From the NCBI GenBank assembly GCA_030528485.1, contig JAUMYU010000008.1, forward strand, positions 1 through 53,897: 53,897 nucleotides of DNA, given 5' to 3'. The position numbers and the translations under genes are program-made. Below the pieces are notes generated by a model that did no database searches, was not told where the DNA came from, and saw only the letters and a program-made list of their open reading frames with translations. This document shows, piece by piece, positions 8,848 through 19,156 of this stretch; positions within the stretch are counted from its first letter, which is position 1; each line of letters opens with the position of its first letter. Source of the stretch: Comamonadaceae bacterium. Lineage in GTDB: Bacteria > Pseudomonadota > Gammaproteobacteria > Burkholderiales > Burkholderiaceae_C.

Positions 8848-9809
8848 GCGAGCCAGCGCCCCCCCCAACAACGCCGCCGCAACAACTACAGCCACCGCGC
8901 CCCTGGCGCTGGCGCGACTGGTTCAGCGCCAGCGCGCGGCGCGACGCCATCGAGCTGTTTATGCTGCCCGGCCTGGCCGCCATCCTGCCCTGGCGGCTGG
9001 CCTTTGCCGTGCTGCGCTGGCTGGCCTTTCACTGGCGCTACCCCTACCGCCCCACGGTAGAAGCGGCCTGGCAACAGGCGCTGGCGCGCGGCCAGGTGCA
9101 GCCCGGGCAGCAGCGCGTCTGGCAGGCCGAGCGGCGGCTGGTCACTCTGGTCGATCACGCCGACATGTACCTCTCGCTGACCCGCCAGCCGCGGCGCTAC
9201 ATGGCGCGCTGGCTTCAGGCGAGCGGGCAATGGTCGCCACCGAGCCAGGCCGCCGTGCTCGTGACCTTCCACTGGGGCGCGGGCATGTGGGGGCTGCACC
9301 ACGCGCGCGCCGCCGGGCTGCAACCCGTGGCCTTGATCGAGGCGCTCAACCCCGGCCACTTCCCCGGCCGGCCGCTGCTCTACCACTACGCGCGCTGGCG
9401 CATCGGGCAGGTGCGCAAGGCGCTGGGGCAGGCGCCGGTGGACATTTCGCAAAGCCTGCGCCCCATCCTGCAAGCACTGCGCGCGCAGCAGCAGGTGCTG
9501 GTGGTGGCCGATGTGCCCGCCGACCGCGCTGGCAGCAGCATCAGCGTGGAGTTCGCCGGCCAGCGCACGCAGGTGCCGCGCGCGCTGCTCAAGCTCATGG
9601 CCCAGCAGCGCATCCCCGTGTGCTACTACATCACCGGCATCGACTTGCTCACCGGCCGGCGCTTTGTGCGCATGCAAGAGCTGGGCAGCTTCGACGACGC
9701 CGAGGCCCTGGCCGCCGCCTTGTTCGCCCGGCTGGACGGGCTGATGGCCGAGAAAAACGCCGCCTGGCACTTGTGGGACCAAGCGCCGCGCTTTTGGGGC
9801 GACCCCTGA
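8844..9809 (+). CDS. LpxL/HtrB-family lysophospholipid acyltransferase-like protein
   Basis: 321 residues, typical length for the lipid A acyltransferase (LABLAT) family. An N-terminal hydrophobic segment ([20 protein letters not shown], about residues 32-51) is followed by the acyltransferase core. In LpxL/LpxM the active site is HX4(D/E), as in HFGNWE. Here the equivalent stretch is [11 protein letters not shown] near residue 143, which places Met where the acidic residue should be. The downstream block [13 protein letters not shown] is recognisable. It ends the ABC-transporter operon with an ATGA overlap, so acylation of the exported glycolipid is a reasonable guess. Activity is uncertain because of the altered motif. 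Confidence 0.8.
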   Translation: MSEPAPPPTTPPQQLQPPRPWRWRDWFSASARRDAIELFMLPGLAAILPWRLAFAVLRWLAFHWRYPYRPTVEAAWQQALARGQVQPGQQRVWQAERRLVTLVDHADMYLSLTRQPRRYMARWLQASGQWSPPSQAAVLVTFHWGAGMWGLHHARAAGLQPVALIEALNPGHFPGRPLLYHYARWRIGQVRKALGQAPVDISQSLRPILQALRAQQQVLVVADVPADRAGSSISVEFAGQRTQVPRALLKLMAQQRIPVCYYITGIDLLTGRRFVRMQELGSFDDAEALAAALFARLDGLMAEKNAAWHLWDQAPRFWGDP

Positions 9810-9812
9810 ATA

Positions 9813-9890
9813 TAACCAATCAAAAGAAAAGTCACTTTATACCCAATATGCCAAAACAGGTGTATTTTATTTCCTTTTGATTTGTAAAAA
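9813..9890 (+). repeat. AT-rich palindromic intergenic element, copy 4
   Basis: Left arm TAACCAATCAAAAGAAAA, right arm TTCCTTTTGATTTGTAAAA. The core reads ATACCCAATATGCC then AAAACAGGTG. It begins a few bases after the stop of the LpxL-like gene and ends 19 bp before the next start, so it fills the whole gap. Confidence 0.9.
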
Positions 9891-9908
9891 ATAAAGAGGA
9901 GGCTGCCT

Positions 9909-12746
9909 ATGCCAATCCGCTCGCCATCGCCTTTCGCCCCTGCTGCCCGCCCCTCGGGGCTGCGTTGGCTGGGCTGGGCTGGGCTGTGGCTGTGCGCGCT
10001 GTTGTGGCTCGCCTCCGCCAGCCAGGCCACGCCGATGCGCCCGCCCGCCGCCGCGCTGGCGAGCGCGCCTGACGCGCACACGCCCGCCATTTCCCCAGGG
10101 GCCATCCCCGATCCGGCAGCGCCCTCGCCCTGGGATGCGGCGCTGGCCGAGTCCGGGGTGGGGCTGGGCGTGCTGGAAAGCGTCACCCTCACCCCCGAGC
10201 GCACGCTGGTGCTCAAAGGCTGGGCAGTCTCTGCCCAACCCAATGCCTTCATCACCCTGGCGCATGTCTGGCTGGGCGAGCAGCCGCTGTACACCGGCCG
10301 CCTGGGCCTGCTGTACCCGCGCCCCGATGTGGCCCGCGCCACCGGCCACCCCGAATGGCTGCACGTCGGCTTTGAGCTGCCCATCGCCTTGCCTGCGCTG
10401 TGGCCCGAGCGCCTGCCTTCCGGCCCGGCCACGCTGCGCGTGCACATCCAGCGCGGCGATGGCGCGCAGTTTGCACTGCGCGGCGATCCCGGCGTTTTCC
10501 AGCTCGATCTGCCCCCGGCCAACGCCCCCGCACCCGCTGCGCGCTGGCTGCTGGCGCTGGCCTTGCTGGCGCCGCTGCTGGCGCTGGCGCTGCCCAGCGG
10601 CATCCGCAGCGCGCGCCTGCTGCCCCCGGCGCGCCAGCGCGCGCTGTTTGGCGGCAGTTTGCTCCTCTCGCTGGCCTTGCTGGTGGCGGGGGGGTGGACG
10701 GGTTCCTCCCTGGCCTTGCTGCTTCAGCACGCGCCCGTCACCCACGACATGCGCCCCTACCTGGGCGTGGCGCAAACGGCGCGCACGGATGAGTGGCTGG
10801 TCGTCACCCCGCTGGCTATCAGCCAAACCACCCAGCCTGAGCCGCTGGCGGCCATCAACCCTTTGCACGGCCTGCACGGCCAGAACATGAATGTGGTGGG
10901 CATGACGGGCGCGCCCGTCGCCAACCTGGCCGCGCTGGCCAAGCCTGCGACCTGGGGCTTTTTCTTTCTGGACTTGCGCCGCGCCCTGGCCTGGGCTTGG
11001 TGGCTGCCCTACTTCCTTTGCCTGGGCGCGCTGTGGCTGCTGCTGCAACGCTGGCTGGGCACGCCCTGGCGCTGGGCGGCGGTGCTGGCCGCGACTTACA
11101 CCTTCTCGCCCTACAGCGTCTCCTTCTCCGGCTGGCCGGCTTACCTCACCGGCTTCGCCGTGGTGGGGCTGCTGGCGGCCGATCGGCTGTGGCTGCGCCG
11201 CACGCCGGGTGCGCTGGCACAGGCGGTGCAAGCCACGCACGGGCCGGATGCTGCTCTGCCGAGCCGCGCCACCCATGCCACCTCCTCCGCCGCGCCACTG
11301 TGGGCGGCGGCGGGTTGGGGGCTGCTGCTGGGCTGGGCCGCCGCGGGCTTTGTGCTGGTGCTCTACCCGGGCTGGCAAATCGCGCTGGCCTATTTGCTCG
11401 CCCCGCTGGCGCTGGCCTGGTTTTGGCATAGCCGCCAGCGCCGCGGCTGGGGCAGCGCCCAATGGCTGGGCTTGCTGTGTGCGGCGCTCGTCGCCCAGGC
11501 GCTGCTGGGCGCCTGGTGGCTGGACGGGCAGGCCGCCATCGAGGCCCTGCGCACCAGCGTCTATCCCGGCCAGCGCAGCACCGAGGTGGGCGGCTACGCC
11601 GACCCGTGGGCGCTGGCCAAAGGCATGGGCAACTTCATCACCCTATTCCAGTCCTCGCTCTGGGCCATTCCCAGCGACTCGGGCAGCTTCCTGTACGTGC
11701 TGCTGCCACTGCTGGCCGCCACGCTGGCGATGTGCCTGCCCGCAGGCCAGCGCGCGCTGCACGCGCACATGCACCGCCCCGCGCTGCTGGCGGCGCTGTG
11801 GGCGTATGTGGGCTTTGCGCTGCTGTTCATGTTCGTGGGGTTGCCCGCCTGGCTCAGCGAGGCCAGCTTGTGGGCGCGCGTGCCGGTGATCCGGCTGGAT
11901 GCGGCCCTGGGCCTGGCGCAAACGCTGCTGCTGGCCTGGTGGGTGGGCGCGCAGCACCGGCCCGACCACCTGCCAAACACTGCCCTCTGCAACGCCGCCC
12001 TCTCCGGCACGGCCCCAGCCGCGCCCTGGCCGCCGGGGCTGCGCGCCCTGGCGCTGGCCAGCGGCCTGGGTTTGGCCGCCTGGCTCTGGTGGCTGCACAC
12101 GCGCATGCTGGCCCCCTTGCAAGCCTGGCAAACCGCTGGCGCAACGGCGCTGATGGTGGCGCTGGCGGGCCTGCTGGGCGCGCTGCTCATCGGCCCGCGC
12201 TGGCGCATCGCCATTGCGCTGTACGCGCTGTGGACGCTCGCCGCCGCCCTGCCCTTCAACCCCGTCGGCCAGGCCCCCACCCATGTGCGCGTGGCCGACG
12301 CGCTCGCGCCGTGGCTGGCCCCAACCGACGCCAGCGGCCCGAGCGCCCGTGTGGCGGTGGTGCGCGAGAACCGCTGGGCCAATGCCTTGAGCGCCGCCGG
12401 GGTGGCCGTGCTCAACACCACGTTTTACGAGCCGCCCTTGCGTTTTTGGCAGCAGCTTGACCCCGGCGGCGCGGCGGCGCGGCAGTACCACCGCTATCAG
12501 CATTTGCGCCTCCTGCTGGCCGAGCCGCAGGAGCTGGCCGCTGGCGCGGCCTTCTCCATCTTCGCCCCCACGCTCGACCATGTGGATTTGCGCGTCCACG
12601 CACAGCGCATGGATTTCAGCCTGCTGGGCGTCAGCCATGTGCTGAGCAACGCGGCAGACGCGGCCCGCCTGCGCCAAAACCCCAGCCTGCAATTGCTGAC
12701 CCAGGAAGGGGATTGGCACCTGTTCGCCGTGCAGCCTGGTGGTTAG
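9909..12746 (+). CDS. Large multi-pass membrane protein, function unknown (GT-C-like architecture)
   Basis: 945 residues with a strong SD (AGGAGG, 6 nt before ATG). The layout is an N-terminal hydrophobic segment (about 18-36), a periplasmic-type domain (about 40-210), then about 12 transmembrane segments to residue ~790, and a C-terminal soluble domain (about 795-945). An extracytoplasmic loop after the third hydrophobic segment contains the polar stretch MRPYLGVAQTARTDEWLVVT. This resembles the first loop of GT-C glycosyltransferases and large YfhO-like proteins, but I see no definitive catalytic motif. Its position after a glycan ABC exporter suggests a role in surface glycan or lipid modification. 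It converges on recC with 7 bp between stops. Confidence 0.7.
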   Translation: MPIRSPSPFAPAARPSGLRWLGWAGLWLCALLWLASASQATPMRPPAAALASAPDAHTPAISPGAIPDPAAPSPWDAALAESGVGLGVLESVTLTPERTLVLKGWAVSAQPNAFITLAHVWLGEQPLYTGRLGLLYPRPDVARATGHPEWLHVGFELPIALPALWPERLPSGPATLRVHIQRGDGAQFALRGDPGVFQLDLPPANAPAPAARWLLALALLAPLLALALPSGIRSARLLPPARQRALFGGSLLLSLALLVAGGWTGSSLALLLQHAPVTHDMRPYLGVAQTARTDEWLVVTPLAISQTTQPEPLAAINPLHGLHGQNMNVVGMTGAPVANLAALAKPATWGFFFLDLRRALAWAWWLPYFLCLGALWLLLQRWLGTPWRWAAVLAATYTFSPYSVSFSGWPAYLTGFAVVGLLAADRLWLRRTPGALAQAVQATHGPDAALPSRATHATSSAAPLWAAAGWGLLLGWAAAGFVLVLYPGWQIALAYLLAPLALAWFWHSRQRRGWGSAQWLGLLCAALVAQALLGAWWLDGQAAIEALRTSVYPGQRSTEVGGYADPWALAKGMGNFITLFQSSLWAIPSDSGSFLYVLLPLLAATLAMCLPAGQRALHAHMHRPALLAALWAYVGFALLFMFVGLPAWLSEASLWARVPVIRLDAALGLAQTLLLAWWVGAQHRPDHLPNTALCNAALSGTAPAAPWPPGLRALALASGLGLAAWLWWLHTRMLAPLQAWQTAGATALMVALAGLLGALLIGPRWRIAIALYALWTLAAALPFNPVGQAPTHVRVADALAPWLAPTDASGPSARVAVVRENRWANALSAAGVAVLNTTFYEPPLRFWQQLDPGGAAARQYHRYQHLRLLLAEPQELAAGAAFSIFAPTLDHVDLRVHAQRMDFSLLGVSHVLSNAADAARLRQNPSLQLLTQEGDWHLFAVQPGG

Positions 12747-12753
12747 AGCGTGT

Positions 12754-15700
12754 TCACGGCCTGGTCGCGCCCACGCACACGTAGTGCTCCACCCAATGCA
12801 GCAAGGGGGCAAGCATCTCTTGCGCCAACTGCTCGAATTGGGCCGTGCCATGCAGGGCGTCGAAATCGGGCCATAAGCGGGTGGCATAGGGGTTGCTGGC
12901 AAAGCTTGCCTGCGGATCGGCCTCATAGATTTCACGCGCTTTGGCAAGCGCCTTGTCGGCGGACGCGGCGCGGGCGCTGGTCACGGCTTTCAGCCAGGTT
13001 TGCGCGGTGGCGAAATCAAAAGGCAAGGGCTGGCGCAAGGCGGTATCGGCCAGCGCCACGATGGCGGCCAGCCATTGCCGGGCCAGGCCGGGGGGCAAAG
13101 GGGTGATCTCCAGCACCACGTCCAAGGCCAGGATGCGCGTTGGCGCAACGGCGGCGGGCGCATCCGCTGGCCCCTCAGCGGCAGGCGCGGCGCAGGCGGA
13201 CAGCAGCACGGCTTGCAGCCAGGGGGCGATCAGCTTTTTCAGCTTGAGCGGATAGGGCGCATCGCGGTGCAGGTCTTGCAAGGCGTCGGGCAAGACGTCC
13301 AGATACTGGCCGTGCTGTTGCAGGCTTGGCGCATCAGCGGCGGCATCCATGCCCGCGGGCAGGCGCAAGGGCTGCGCCCAATCCTGTACGCGGGCCTGCG
13401 CCTGGGACTGCTCCTGCGCAGGCGGCCATTGCAGCAACTGGCGGCTGGCGCAACGCCGGGGGCGGTCTTGCACGGCCTGGAGCCATTGCTGCAATAAAAA
13501 CTGCCAATCCTGCATCCATTGCGCTTGCAATTGCTCCGCCACCAGGCCCACGGGCAGCTCGCCCTGGCGTTGCAGGGCATTGAGATAGTGCTGCACATGC
13601 TGTTGCAGCGCGTCCAGGCTGGCGCCTGGCGTTTCAAGCAATGGATGCAGGTGCTGAAGCAAGCGATCAAACAGCTTCCAACGCTCCAGCCCATCCACAC
13701 GCAAGGGCTCGCAATCGCTGAGCAGCTCGGGCAGCGCGGCAAAGCGGGTTTGCAAGCGGGCGGCAAACCACTTCTGCGCGGGGTTGCGCCAGACTTCGAC
13801 CAGCTCCCGCACATTCCAGACAAGGGGTTCGGCCGCGGTGTGCGCGCTGGCCTGGGCCGCCCCGCCAGCGGGTGCGGGCATGGCCGACGAGGGGGTGGAG
13901 GCCCCCGCTTCGGCCACCGCCAACGCGACGGGCTGCCATTCAGAGGCCCAGGTGTGCAGGGCGGCGATGGCGGCGTCCGGTGCTTCGGCCTGTTCAGGCA
14001 TCAGGAAATAGCGCGGGTTGAAAGCTTGCAGCGGATGCTCTACCGTGCGCGCCTGCACGGCGGCCTCGCCCCACCACGCGCTGAGGTAATCGCGCAACTG
14101 CGCCACCAGCACCGAAGGCGGGCACTCGGTGTTGTCGCGCACGCTGCGCCCCACCCAACTGACCAGCAACTGTTCACGCGCGGAGAGCAGGGCTTCAAGC
14201 ATGAGCTGGCGGTCGTCTTGCGCGCGGCTGCGGTCGCCCGGGCGCAACAGGCCGGGCAGGCGCATCAAATCCATTTCGTTGGGCGTGGCGGGGCGCGGGT
14301 ACACGCCTTCATTCATGCCCAGCAGGCAGACAATGCGAAAAGGGATGGCGCGCATGGGCAGCAGGGTGCAAAAGGTCACCCCCCCGGCATGAAAGCGCCG
14401 CTGCACGCCGCTGACGCCCAACTGGCTAAGCCAGGCATGGCGCGCCACGGCCAGGGGCAGCGGCTGCGCATCGTGGGGCGCAGTGGCGCTGCGCAGGGTG
14501 GCGTCCAGCCATTGCTGCAAGGCTTTTTCCAGCATGGCCAAGGCGGCCTGGTCGGCTTCGTCGCTGCCGGACTCCAAAAAATCCGCCATCAAGGCGCGCC
14601 AGCGCCGCACCCATTGCCCGGCGCTGGCGGGCGTGGCCAATTGCTCGCTCCAGTGTTGCAGGCGATCCACCAGCCAGGCCAGCGCGCCCACTGCTTGCGC
14701 GGCCAGCCCGCCCACTTCCGCATAGGGCTGCACGCCATGCCACGGCTGGCCGCTGGCATAGGCCAGCAGCATGCGTTGCAGGCCAAACCAGGCGGTGTTT
14801 TGCTCGCCCATGTGGGCCACGCCCAGGCGCGCACGGTGGGCGGCGTCAATGCCCCAGCGCATGCCGCTGCCTTGCATCCAGTCTTGCAGTTGCGCAACGC
14901 CATCCGCATCCAGCCCCAGGCGCCGCGCCACGGCGGGCACGGCCAGCAAGTCACCTAATTCGGACAGGCCCGCGCGCTGCTCGGGCAGCCGCGCCAGCCA
15001 TTGCACCGCCTGCACCAAGGTACTGGCGTCTTCGGCCTCCAAATCGGCGATGTCGAAGGGGATGTAGCGGCTGTCGCGGCTGTCGTACTGGCCAAACACG
15101 GCGCGGATCAAGGGTGCGTATTCGCCAATGTCGGGCACCATGACGACGACTTCCCTTGGCGCAACCGGCGGTGCGGAACCTTGACCTGCCGATGACGGCG
15201 CGGCGCGGCGCATCACATCCAGCAAATGGTCGTGCAAGGCTTGCAGCTCTCGCACGGGGCTGTGGGCCACTTGAAAGCAAATGCTGCGATCCCCCGGCGC
15301 CAGTGCAAGGCTGGCCGCAATGGCGTTGCCGACGCTGGCCTCATGGGCCGTGGGGCCAGCGGCTTCAGCAGGCAGCGGCGTCAAATCCCGGATGTGTTGC
15401 TGCACTTGGCGCAGCATGGGCTCAGGCGCACCGGCTTGGCCCGGTGCGGGCGCGGCTTCATCTTCCTCGTACAAATCGATGCGGTGCAAATGCGCCGGCG
15501 GTTGCGCGCCCGGGCCTGCATCCTGGTTTTCGTAATGCTCGAGCAAGCGTACGAAGTCACGCACCTGCCGCCCCCACATGGTCAGCAGCGGATTGGCATG
15601 CGCGTACATGGCATGCAGCGGCACGCTGGCCAAATCCACACGGCCAGGGGCGGCGCGCCCCTGGCGCTGCATGCGGGCGAACAGCTCCCGCCCGTCCAGC

Positions 15701-16686
15701 GCATCGCTCCAATACTCCTTGCAGGGGTTGGGCACGGCCAGCAACACCTGGCTGCGCTGCGCCATGGCCAGCAGCAATTCGAGAACGGGCAAGGGCGCAT
15801 GCGAAACGCCAAAGAGCACCACCCGCCGGGGCAGCGGCGCCGCGACCTGCCCCTGGCGCAAGGCGGCCATCGCGCGCTGGTGCAGGCGCGGCCGGATGGC
15901 TTGCGCCAGCGGCGTCTCTCCCAAGCGGCTGCGCGGGGGGCCTTCTGGCGCGTGCTGCGCCAGCGATTGCAACAGCGCGCGCCAAATGGCCGCCTGCCAG
16001 CGGGCTTCAGGCGGCAGGCTTTGGCTGTTTTCGGGCTGGGCGCCGCCCTCGCCCGCCATGCGCGCCAGCACGTCGCGCCCCTGCGCCCAGTCGTGCAGCC
16101 AGTCCGGGCGATACACCTGGTATTGGTCAAGCAAGTCGGCAATGCGCAAGGCCAGTTGGTAGAGCGCCAGCGTGGCCGCACCCGCATCGCCCTGCACGGC
16201 GGCGCCGGCGCCAGCCATTTCCAGCGTTTGGCGCAGCGGTTGCCACACGCCGGCGGCACCGGCATCGCCAGCTTCATGGGCGGCTTCATCGCTGCCAGCC
16301 AGCAACGACGGCAACAGGCGCATCAGCCGCCACAGCATGTCGGGCTTGTCCAGCGGGGTTTGGTAGGGGACTTGCCACGCGCCCAGAATCTGGCGGTACA
16401 TGCGCCACGCAAAACGCCCTGGCAGCTCCACCTGCAAAGCGGCGCTGATGCCCAGTTCGCGCGCCAGGGCCATCTTCAGCCATTCGGCCATGCCGTTGCT
16501 TTGCACCAGGATGACGTCCTGCTCCAGCACGCCCAAGGGGTGGCTGCGCATCCACTCGGCCAGCATGCGCGCCAGGTCTTCCGTGCGGTTGCTGTGGACG
16601 GCAACGATGCCCGGTGCGATAAAGGGCGGCGGCGCATCATCGGGGGCCGCCGATGCGCCGTGCGGGGGCTGTCGGGGGGCGCTCAC
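12754..16686 (-). CDS. recC: RecBCD enzyme subunit RecC
   Basis: 1310 residues. The N terminus (VAVHSNRTEDLARMLAEWM, then VILVQSNGMAEWLKMALARE) matches the RecC helicase-like domain, and motifs such as FGVSHAPLPVLELL and LLGMNEGVYPR recur along the family. RecC holds the complex together, splits the DNA strands and recognises Chi during double-strand-break repair. The start is GTG, overlapping the upstream OsmC stop as GTGA. It is longer than the E. coli protein (about 1120 residues), partly through Ala/Pro-rich insertions. recB and recD do not follow: the next gene is convergent. They must lie elsewhere if the enzyme is functional. Confidence 0.93.
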   Translation of the reverse strand: MSAPRQPPHGASAAPDDAPPPFIAPGIVAVHSNRTEDLARMLAEWMRSHPLGVLEQDVILVQSNGMAEWLKMALARELGISAALQVELPGRFAWRMYRQILGAWQVPYQTPLDKPDMLWRLMRLLPSLLAGSDEAAHEAGDAGAAGVWQPLRQTLEMAGAGAAVQGDAGAATLALYQLALRIADLLDQYQVYRPDWLHDWAQGRDVLARMAGEGGAQPENSQSLPPEARWQAAIWRALLQSLAQHAPEGPPRSRLGETPLAQAIRPRLHQRAMAALRQGQVAAPLPRRVVLFGVSHAPLPVLELLLAMAQRSQVLLAVPNPCKEYWSDALDGRELFARMQRQGRAAPGRVDLASVPLHAMYAHANPLLTMWGRQVRDFVRLLEHYENQDAGPGAQPPAHLHRIDLYEEDEAAPAPGQAGAPEPMLRQVQQHIRDLTPLPAEAAGPTAHEASVGNAIAASLALAPGDRSICFQVAHSPVRELQALHDHLLDVMRRAAPSSAGQGSAPPVAPREVVVMVPDIGEYAPLIRAVFGQYDSRDSRYIPFDIADLEAEDASTLVQAVQWLARLPEQRAGLSELGDLLAVPAVARRLGLDADGVAQLQDWMQGSGMRWGIDAAHRARLGVAHMGEQNTAWFGLQRMLLAYASGQPWHGVQPYAEVGGLAAQAVGALAWLVDRLQHWSEQLATPASAGQWVRRWRALMADFLESGSDEADQAALAMLEKALQQWLDATLRSATAPHDAQPLPLAVARHAWLSQLGVSGVQRRFHAGGVTFCTLLPMRAIPFRIVCLLGMNEGVYPRPATPNEMDLMRLPGLLRPGDRSRAQDDRQLMLEALLSAREQLLVSWVGRSVRDNTECPPSVLVAQLRDYLSAWWGEAAVQARTVEHPLQAFNPRYFLMPEQAEAPDAAIAALHTWASEWQPVALAVAEAGASTPSSAMPAPAGGAAQASAHTAAEPLVWNVRELVEVWRNPAQKWFAARLQTRFAALPELLSDCEPLRVDGLERWKLFDRLLQHLHPLLETPGASLDALQQHVQHYLNALQRQGELPVGLVAEQLQAQWMQDWQFLLQQWLQAVQDRPRRCASRQLLQWPPAQEQSQAQARVQDWAQPLRLPAGMDAAADAPSLQQHGQYLDVLPDALQDLHRDAPYPLKLKKLIAPWLQAVLLSACAAPAAEGPADAPAAVAPTRILALDVVLEITPLPPGLARQWLAAIVALADTALRQPLPFDFATAQTWLKAVTSARAASADKALAKAREIYEADPQASFASNPYATRLWPDFDALHGTAQFEQLAQEMLAPLLHWVEHYVCVGATRP

Positions 16687-17132
16687 GGCTCCCGAATCTC
16701 AAAGCTGGTGGTGATCTCCGCCGTTTTCCCCAGCATGATGCTGGCCGAGCAGTATTTTTCGCGGCTCAGGGCAATGGCGCGTTCCACCGCGGCTGCGGGC
16801 ACGGCCTGGCCCGTGACGGTGAAGTGCATGTGGATGCGGGTAAACACTTTGGGGTTGGTAGCCGCGCGCTCCGAGGAGAGCTTGACCGTGCAGCCGCGCA
16901 CGTCGTAGCGGTTGCTTTTGAGGCTGAGCACCAAGTCGTACGCAGCGCAGCCGCCCGTGCCCGCCAGCAACAGCTCCATCGGGCGCGGCGCCAGGTTTTG
17001 CCCCCCCATCTCGGGCACGGCCGCATCGGGCGGGCCATCCATCATCAACGCATGCCCGCTGCCGGTTTCAGCCATAAAGCCCATGCCCGAGCGCGCGCCT
17101 GTTGCGCCCGTCCAACTTACTGTGCATTCCAT
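16683..17132 (-). CDS. OsmC-family protein (YhfA-like)
   Basis: 149 residues from MECTVSW, preceded by a good SD (AAGGGA, 6 nt spacing). The two conserved cysteines of the OsmC/Ohr fold are present, in LLAGTGGCAAYDLVLSL and REKYCSASIMLG. The second motif matches the YhfA-like subgroup more than Ohr. OsmC/Ohr proteins are thiol-dependent hydroperoxide reductases; the YhfA branch has no firmly known substrate. An in-frame ATG 14 codons upstream exists but lacks an SD. The stop overlaps the GTG start of recC, so the two are co-transcribed and probably translationally coupled. Confidence 0.92.
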   Translation of the reverse strand: MECTVSWTGATGARSGMGFMAETGSGHALMMDGPPDAAVPEMGGQNLAPRPMELLLAGTGGCAAYDLVLSLKSNRYDVRGCTVKLSSERAATNPKVFTRIHMHFTVTGQAVPAAAVERAIALSREKYCSASIMLGKTAEITTSFEIREP

Positions 17133-17196
17133 GTCAATCCCTTGTGAAAACCCTAATTGATTTCCAGCGCCCAAAGCATTAGCGCCGAATTGCGCC

Positions 17197-17202
17197 TACA
17201 AT
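17197..17202 (+). promoter_or_regulatory. Candidate -10 hexamer upstream of the small-RNA-like region and ilvA
   Basis: TACAAT is one mismatch from the consensus -10. The -35 region 17 bp upstream (AAGCAT) is poor. A transcript starting about 7 bp downstream would begin at the first hairpin of the candidate small RNA. Confidence 0.35.
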
Positions 17203-17209
17203 GGCGCCC

Positions 17210-17301
17210 GTCGCCGGTTTTGTCCGGCGGTTCGTTGTCTCCTCCACCTCTCCAACGGTGGATTCGCCCCGCTCCCTTTCATCAGGCTGCGGGGCTTTTT
17301 T
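17210..17301 (+). ncRNA. Candidate small RNA or ilvA 5' attenuator
   Basis: About 92 nt. The first hairpin has arms CGCCGG (17212-17217) and CCGGCG (17224-17229). A CU-rich stretch TCTCCTCCACCTCTCC (17238-17253) is partly folded by CCACC/GGTGG (17244-17248 with 17257-17261). An intrinsic terminator closes the region. A CU-rich anti-Shine-Dalgarno stretch is a hallmark of several trans-acting bacterial small RNAs. The alternative is a transcription attenuator for ilvA, whose start is 96 nt downstream. The overlapping small frame starting at 17201 has no run of Ile, Leu or Val codons expected of a leader peptide. Confidence 0.45.
17266..17301 (+). terminator. Rho-independent terminator upstream of ilvA
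   Basis: Stem GCCCCGC (17266-17272) with GCGGGGC (17289-17295), followed by six T residues (17296-17301). It lies 96 bp before the ilvA start, so it must end a short upstream transcript or attenuate ilvA. Confidence 0.75.
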
Positions 17302-17397
17302 CTTGCCCAAACGCTTGCGAAGCGGCCCAACATGCCCAAACGGCGCTCTATCATCCGCGCGCCCAGAGCCGTTTTGCCCCACCGGACACACCCGACC

Positions 17398-18966
<1,569 letters not shown>

Positions 18967-18975
18967 TCCTCGCAA

Positions 18976-19063
18976 GTTTCCACATCAAGGGGAAAAGGCA
19001 AAACGGCCTTATGGCAACACCTGATTGCATAAGGCCGTTTTTATTTCCCTTGATCCGGAAAAC
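18976..19063. repeat. AT-rich palindromic element, divergent copy 5 enclosing a terminator
   Basis: Outer arms GTTTCCACATCAAGGGGAAAA (first 20 bases from 18976) and TTTCCCTTGATCCGGAAAAC resemble the family arms, but the core is replaced by a GC-richer hairpin. It is arranged head to tail with copy 6 three bases away, in the convergent gap between ilvA and msbA. Confidence 0.45.
19000..19047 (+). terminator. Rho-independent terminator of ilvA
   Basis: A long stem of AAACGGCCTTATG paired with CATAAGGCCGTTT encloses a 14-nt loop and is followed by TTATTT. It sits 34 bp after the ilvA stop. The near-perfect stem could also work for msbA transcripts from the other side. Confidence 0.85.
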
Positions 19064-19066
19064 AAA

Positions 19067-19156
19067 CATTACAAATCAAAATGCATTAATTTTTACATTT
19101 TTTCAATACCATCATGCCAAAATCAAACTCAATTATTTCCAATTGATTTGGAAATT
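19067..19156 (+). repeat. AT-rich palindromic intergenic element, copy 6
   Basis: Left arm CATTACAAATCAAAATG, right arm TTTCCAATTGATTTGGAAAT. The core reads AATACCATCATGCC then AAAATCAAAC. Its right end overlaps the msbA stop: the TAA is the complement of TTA at 19155-19157. Confidence 0.85.
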
